Part shown: positions 11,234 through 14,091 of the stretch, in pieces
How positions within the stretch are numbered: position 1 is the first letter of the stretch
Layout of the letters: the number at the start of each line of letters is the position of its first letter
Assembly: GCA_900556205.1 (NCBI GenBank)
Contig: USNX01000011.1
Span: forward strand, 1 to 14,091
Length of the DNA stretch: 14,091 nucleotides
Origin: an uncultured Collinsella sp.
GTDB taxonomy: Bacteria > Actinomycetota > Coriobacteriia > Coriobacteriales > Coriobacteriaceae
Reading direction: 5' to 3'
The notes under the pieces: generated by a model
Seen by the model: only the letters and a program-made list of their open reading frames with translations
What the model was told of the DNA's origin: nothing
The model's database searches: none
Program-made: the position numbers and the translations under genes

Positions 11234-13309
11234 CTACTTGGCGCGACCCTCCTCATAGCGCTCGACCAGCTTGGCCTGAACGTCATAAGGCACCTGTTCA
11301 TAGCCAGCGGGCTTCATGGTAAAGTCGCCCGTGCCGCGCGTGATAGAGCGCAGGCGCGTCGAATAATCCGTCAGCTCGGCCAGCGGCGCCTGGGCAATGA
11401 CCACGGTATCGCCGCGCTCATCGGTCTCCATACCCGTCACGCGACCGCGCGAGGCCGAGATGTCGCCCATCACGGCGCCGGCGTAGCTCTCGGGGATAGT
11501 CACCGTGATTTCCTCGATGGGCTCCAGCACCACCGGGTCGGCATCGGCGCATGCCTTGCGCAGACCGATGCGAGCCGCCGCGCGGAACGCCATCTCGTTG
11601 GAGTCGACGCTATGATACGAGCCGTCATACACAGCCACGCGAATGCCCGTGAGCGGGTAGCCGGCAATGATGCCGTCCTTCATGGTCTCCTGGACACCCT
11701 TGTCCACAGCGGGGATCAGCGAGCGCGGGATGCGGCCACCCACGACCTCGTCAACAAACTCATAGCCGTCGCTCGTGCCGTCGGGCCCAATGAGCGGCTC
11801 CACGCGCAGCCAGCAGTCGCCGTACTGACCGGCGCCGCCGGTCTGCTTCTTGTGGCGACCCTGGGCACTCGCCGTGCGGCGAATAGTCTCGCGATACGGG
11901 ATGCGAATCGGCACGCTCTTGGCCGCAACTTTGGTACGGTCCTCCAGGCGGTTGAGCAGCACCGATACCTGCGCCTCGCCCACGGCAGAGATAATGGTCT
12001 GGCCCGTCTCCTCGTCGCGATCGATGCTCATGGTCGGATCGGCCTTGCAGGCCTTCTCGATAAACGTGTAGAGCTTTTCCTCGTCGCCACGGTTCTCGGC
12101 CTCGATGGCGATGCGATACTGCGAGTTAGGGAACTTGAACGCCGCGGCCTCGACCTTACCGGTGATGGAGAGCGTGTCACCCGTCTCGGCAGCCAACTTG
12201 GGCGCCACGATAATGTCGCCGGCATAGGCATGCCCGACCTCGGTCATGTCGCGCCCGCACATCACATACAGGTGAGCCAGACGATCGCTCTTGCGGGTAC
12301 GCGCGTTGATCAGCTCAAGACCCGGCTCAAGCGTACCCGTCAGCACCTTGATAAAGCTGATGCGACCCTGCTGCGGATCAGCCAACGTCTTAAACACAAA
12401 CGCCACCGGACGGTCATCGTCGCTCGAAATCTTGAGCGAATCACCGTCGATGAGCGGCATCTCGCCGTAATCTGTCGGCGCTGGGAAGTACGTCGCGATG
12501 TCATCCATCAGCGAGTTGACGCCCTGCTCCTTAATGCAATCACCCGCAAAGACCGGCACAAAGATGCGCTCGGCGATCGCCTTCGACAGCAGGCCCTCAA
12601 GCTCCTCCTGCGTCAGCGTCTCCTCGCCTTCCAGGTACTTCATCATCAGCTCATCGTCGGCCTCGGCCACCAACTCGCACAGATGGTCATGGGCCTCCTC
12701 GGCCTGGGCACGATACTCCTCGGGAATCTCCGACTCAACGGCTTCGGTGCCGTTGCAATGGCGCGCCTTCATGCGCACCAGGTCGATGATGCCATCAAAG
12801 TCCTCGCCCTCGCCCCAGGGAAGGGTCACGGCGCCCAATCGCGTGCCAAAGCGCTCCTGCAGCAGGTCCATCGTGGTCGCAAAGCTGGCCTCGGAGCGCG
12901 ACAGGCGGTTTACGAACACCGCACGCGCCAAGCGCAGGTCCTCGGCGGCATACCAGAGCTTAACCGTCGTAGGCTGCGGGCCGGCCTCGGCGTCGACCAC
13001 AAACAGAGCCGTCTCGCAGACGCTCATCGCGGCAAAGGCGTCGCCGATAAAATCGGGGTAGCACGGGGCATCGAGCACATTGATGCGCGCGCCCTTCCAG
13101 TCGATCGGCGCGATGGTCGTCGAGATGGAGAATGAACGCTTGACCTCTTCGGGGTCATAGTCGAGCGTGGGCTTGGTGCCGTCGTGGCCGCCCAGGCGGG
13201 CGGTCTTGCCGGAAAGGTGGAGCATGGCCTCGGCGAGTGAAGTCTTGCCCACCCCGCCTTGGCCTACGAGCACCACGTTCCTTACGTTACCGGTCTTGGG
13301 AGCACCCAT
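11234..13309 (-). CDS. Elongation factor G-like GTPase (EF-G paralogue with altered G motifs)
   Basis: The 691-residue protein has the five-domain EF-G layout. The GTPase domain holds the P-loop GQGGVGKTS (16-24), a switch I remnant RSFSISTTI (58-66), DAPCYPDF (80-87) and NRLS (134-137). Domain II covers about 300-390 and domain III about 395-470. Domain IV carries PYRETIRRTA and QTGGAGQYG (471-497) and GGRIPRSLIPAVDKGV (524-539); domain V has EPIEEITVTIPESYAGAVMGDISASRG. Canonical EF-G reads DTPGHVDF and NKMD, so the switch II histidine is tyrosine and the G4 aspartate is serine. Such paralogues (FusA2-like) exist in actinobacteria and their role is unclear; normal translocation is unlikely to be the main job. 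AAGGAGGT precedes ATG 13307-13309, a very strong site. Confidence 0.9.
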   Translation of the reverse strand: MGAPKTGNVRNVVLVGQGGVGKTSLAEAMLHLSGKTARLGGHDGTKPTLDYDPEEVKRSFSISTTIAPIDWKGARINVLDAPCYPDFIGDAFAAMSVCETALFVVDAEAGPQPTTVKLWYAAEDLRLARAVFVNRLSRSEASFATTMDLLQERFGTRLGAVTLPWGEGEDFDGIIDLVRMKARHCNGTEAVESEIPEEYRAQAEEAHDHLCELVAEADDELMMKYLEGEETLTQEELEGLLSKAIAERIFVPVFAGDCIKEQGVNSLMDDIATYFPAPTDYGEMPLIDGDSLKISSDDDRPVAFVFKTLADPQQGRISFIKVLTGTLEPGLELINARTRKSDRLAHLYVMCGRDMTEVGHAYAGDIIVAPKLAAETGDTLSITGKVEAAAFKFPNSQYRIAIEAENRGDEEKLYTFIEKACKADPTMSIDRDEETGQTIISAVGEAQVSVLLNRLEDRTKVAAKSVPIRIPYRETIRRTASAQGRHKKQTGGAGQYGDCWLRVEPLIGPDGTSDGYEFVDEVVGGRIPRSLIPAVDKGVQETMKDGIIAGYPLTGIRVAVYDGSYHSVDSNEMAFRAAARIGLRKACADADPVVLEPIEEITVTIPESYAGAVMGDISASRGRVTGMETDERGDTVVIAQAPLAELTDYSTRLRSITRGTGDFTMKPAGYEQVPYDVQAKLVERYEEGRAK

Positions 13310-13330
13310 GATGACCTCCTTGCAGGGCCG

Positions 13331-13409
13331 CGCGCATTGCGCGACGCCAACGGGGAGAGTTCGCGGTCGGTGCCATCCCGGGAGCAGCATGGTCGGCAGC
13401 CGAGCCGAC
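13331..13409. promoter_or_regulatory. Palindromes upstream of the EF-G-like gene
   Basis: The 309-bp gap 13310-13618 holds no gene. Near the EF-G-like start are CGCGCA-T-TGCGCG (13331-13343) and, further up, GTCGGC (13392-13397) with GCCGAC (13404-13409). They could be operator or leader structure. I see no convincing promoter boxes. Confidence 0.3.
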
Positions 13410-13551
13410 TCACCCTCCAAATGTCCTATGCCACCACCCTACCCTCACGGGCGGCTGTCCATGCACACCTTTCGGCGCACGTATGAATACAGGCGGCGAG
13501 AGGAAGAGACAAGCTTGTGAGGCGATTATTGAACCCCATCGATGCAAACAA

Positions 13552-13585
13552 AAGCCGCCACAGACCGTAAGACCTGCGGCGGCTT
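13552..13585 (-). terminator. Intrinsic terminator of the ABC transporter ATPase gene
   Basis: AAGCCGCC (13552-13559) pairs with GGCGGCTT (13578-13585); CAG/CTG pairing continues the stem past one mismatch, with a loop of about 10 nt. On the minus strand the stem is followed by TTGTTTG, giving TTTTGTTT overall. It lies 33 nt past the stop codon at 13619. Confidence 0.8.
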
Positions 13586-13618
13586 CTCCTCAATTAATAG
13601 TTGAGTAAATACCTGAGC

Positions 13619-14091
13619 CTACCCCTCGATACGGCTCAAGAACTCACGGGTACGCTGCTCGCGCGGATGGTCGATGACCTGCTCGGCAGGACCCTCCTCG
13701 ACAATACGACCGCCGTCCATAAATACCACGCGGTCGGCAACATCGCGCGCAAACTGCATTGCGTGGGTCACGATCACCATCGTCATATTCTGCGCGGCAA
13801 GGTCTTTAATGACACGCAGCACCTCGGCCGTCAGCTCGGGATCGAGCGCCGAGGTCGGCTCGTCAAAGAATAAGATTTCCGGATCGAGCGCCAGGGCGCG
13901 GGCAATACTCACGCGCTGTTGTTGACCGCCCGAAAGCTCACACGGAACCTTGTTCTCGTTGCCCACAAGCCCCATCTGAGCAATCAATTCATGCGCACGA
14001 GCTTCCGCCTGCTCGCGCGGGCGCTTAAGCACGCGAATCGGCGCGTCGATGATGTTTTTCATCACGGTATAGTGCGGGAACAGGTTGTAAT
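13619..14091 (-). CDS. Polar amino-acid ABC transporter ATP-binding protein, C-terminal part (5' end outside window)
   Basis: About 157 residues are visible, the frame running off the right edge. They begin YNLFPHYTVMKN, the segment just after the Q-loop that reads FNLFPHxTVLEN in GlnQ/HisP-type ATPases. Then follow the ABC signature LSGGQQQRVSIARALA, Walker B ILFFDEPTSALDPE, the D-loop and the H-loop histidine in VIVTHAMQFA, ending GRIVEEGPAEQVIDHP..RTREFLSRI. The wording is typical of polar amino-acid uptake systems. It would power an inner-membrane permease fed by a binding protein; those genes are probably further right, upstream of it on the same strand. The GTG at 14065 is internal, not the start. 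Subfamily is confident; the amino acid is unknown. Confidence 0.92.
   Translation of the reverse strand, partial: YNLFPHYTVMKNIIDAPIRVLKRPREQAEARAHELIAQMGLVGNENKVPCELSGGQQQRVSIARALALDPEILFFDEPTSALDPELTAEVLRVIKDLAAQNMTMVIVTHAMQFARDVADRVVFMDGGRIVEEGPAEQVIDHPREQRTREFLSRIEG

Noticed and set aside
10062..11258. Overlapping + frame of 398 codons across the nuclease gene
   Set aside because: Composition is Ala, Thr, Ser, Arg and Pro rich, typical of a shifted frame. The other frame has the NRCH nuclease core and an AGGAG site.
11144..13135. Open frame of 663 codons on the + strand, antisense to the EF-G-like gene
   Set aside because: The opposite strand encodes a full EF-G-like protein with a strong ribosome binding site. 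This frame starts inside the terminator region and shows no domain.

Overview
The window looks like a chromosomal segment of a GC-rich (about 60% by eye) gut actinobacterium of the Coriobacteriia, most likely Collinsella. That guess rests on base composition, short Shine-Dalgarno-led genes, a lone larE, a DNA-entry-type nuclease and the general look of the proteins; no database search was possible. Ten protein genes are complete or nearly so and two are cut by the window ends. I saw no rRNA, tRNA, CRISPR array or insertion sequence.

Layout: 1-489 is the C-terminal end of a LacI-family regulator (+). It converges on a HAD phosphatase/phosphoglucomutase-like gene (603-1253, -) across a bidirectional terminator with perfect 20-bp arms. 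A divergent region with a 17-bp palindrome separates that gene from larE (1427-2305, +). A roughly 300-bp non-coding stretch (2306-2612) holds four hairpins, one of them about 100 nt long.

The core is a six-gene minus-strand operon, read from 8608 down to 2613: fused PTS EIIBC (fructose family), a divergent GatZ/KbaZ-like protein, a small transaldolase, the two halves of a split transketolase, and a separate PTS EIIA. A LacI-family regulator (9024-10034, +) diverges from it. The set predicts PTS uptake and phosphorylation of a ketose, a GatZ-fold step that could be a 4-epimerisation, and disposal through transaldolase and transketolase. No 1-phosphofructokinase, GatY-type catalytic aldolase, polyol dehydrogenase or dihydroxyacetone kinase lies in the operon, so this is not an ordinary fructose or galactitol operon. 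The likeliest substrates are ketoses whose C4 epimer enters the pentose phosphate pool (tagatose, a heptulose such as mannoheptulose, or an L-ribulose-type pentulose). This is the most interesting system in the window.

The right part holds a membrane-anchored DNA/RNA non-specific endonuclease (10154-11119, +), convergent with an EF-G-like GTPase (11234-13309, -) whose G-domain motifs are strongly altered. The window ends in the C-terminal part of a polar amino-acid ABC transporter ATPase (13619-14091, -). Most intergenic regions carry clear stem-loops, several acting as terminators; GGGACAAA/TTTGTCCC-type arms recur.
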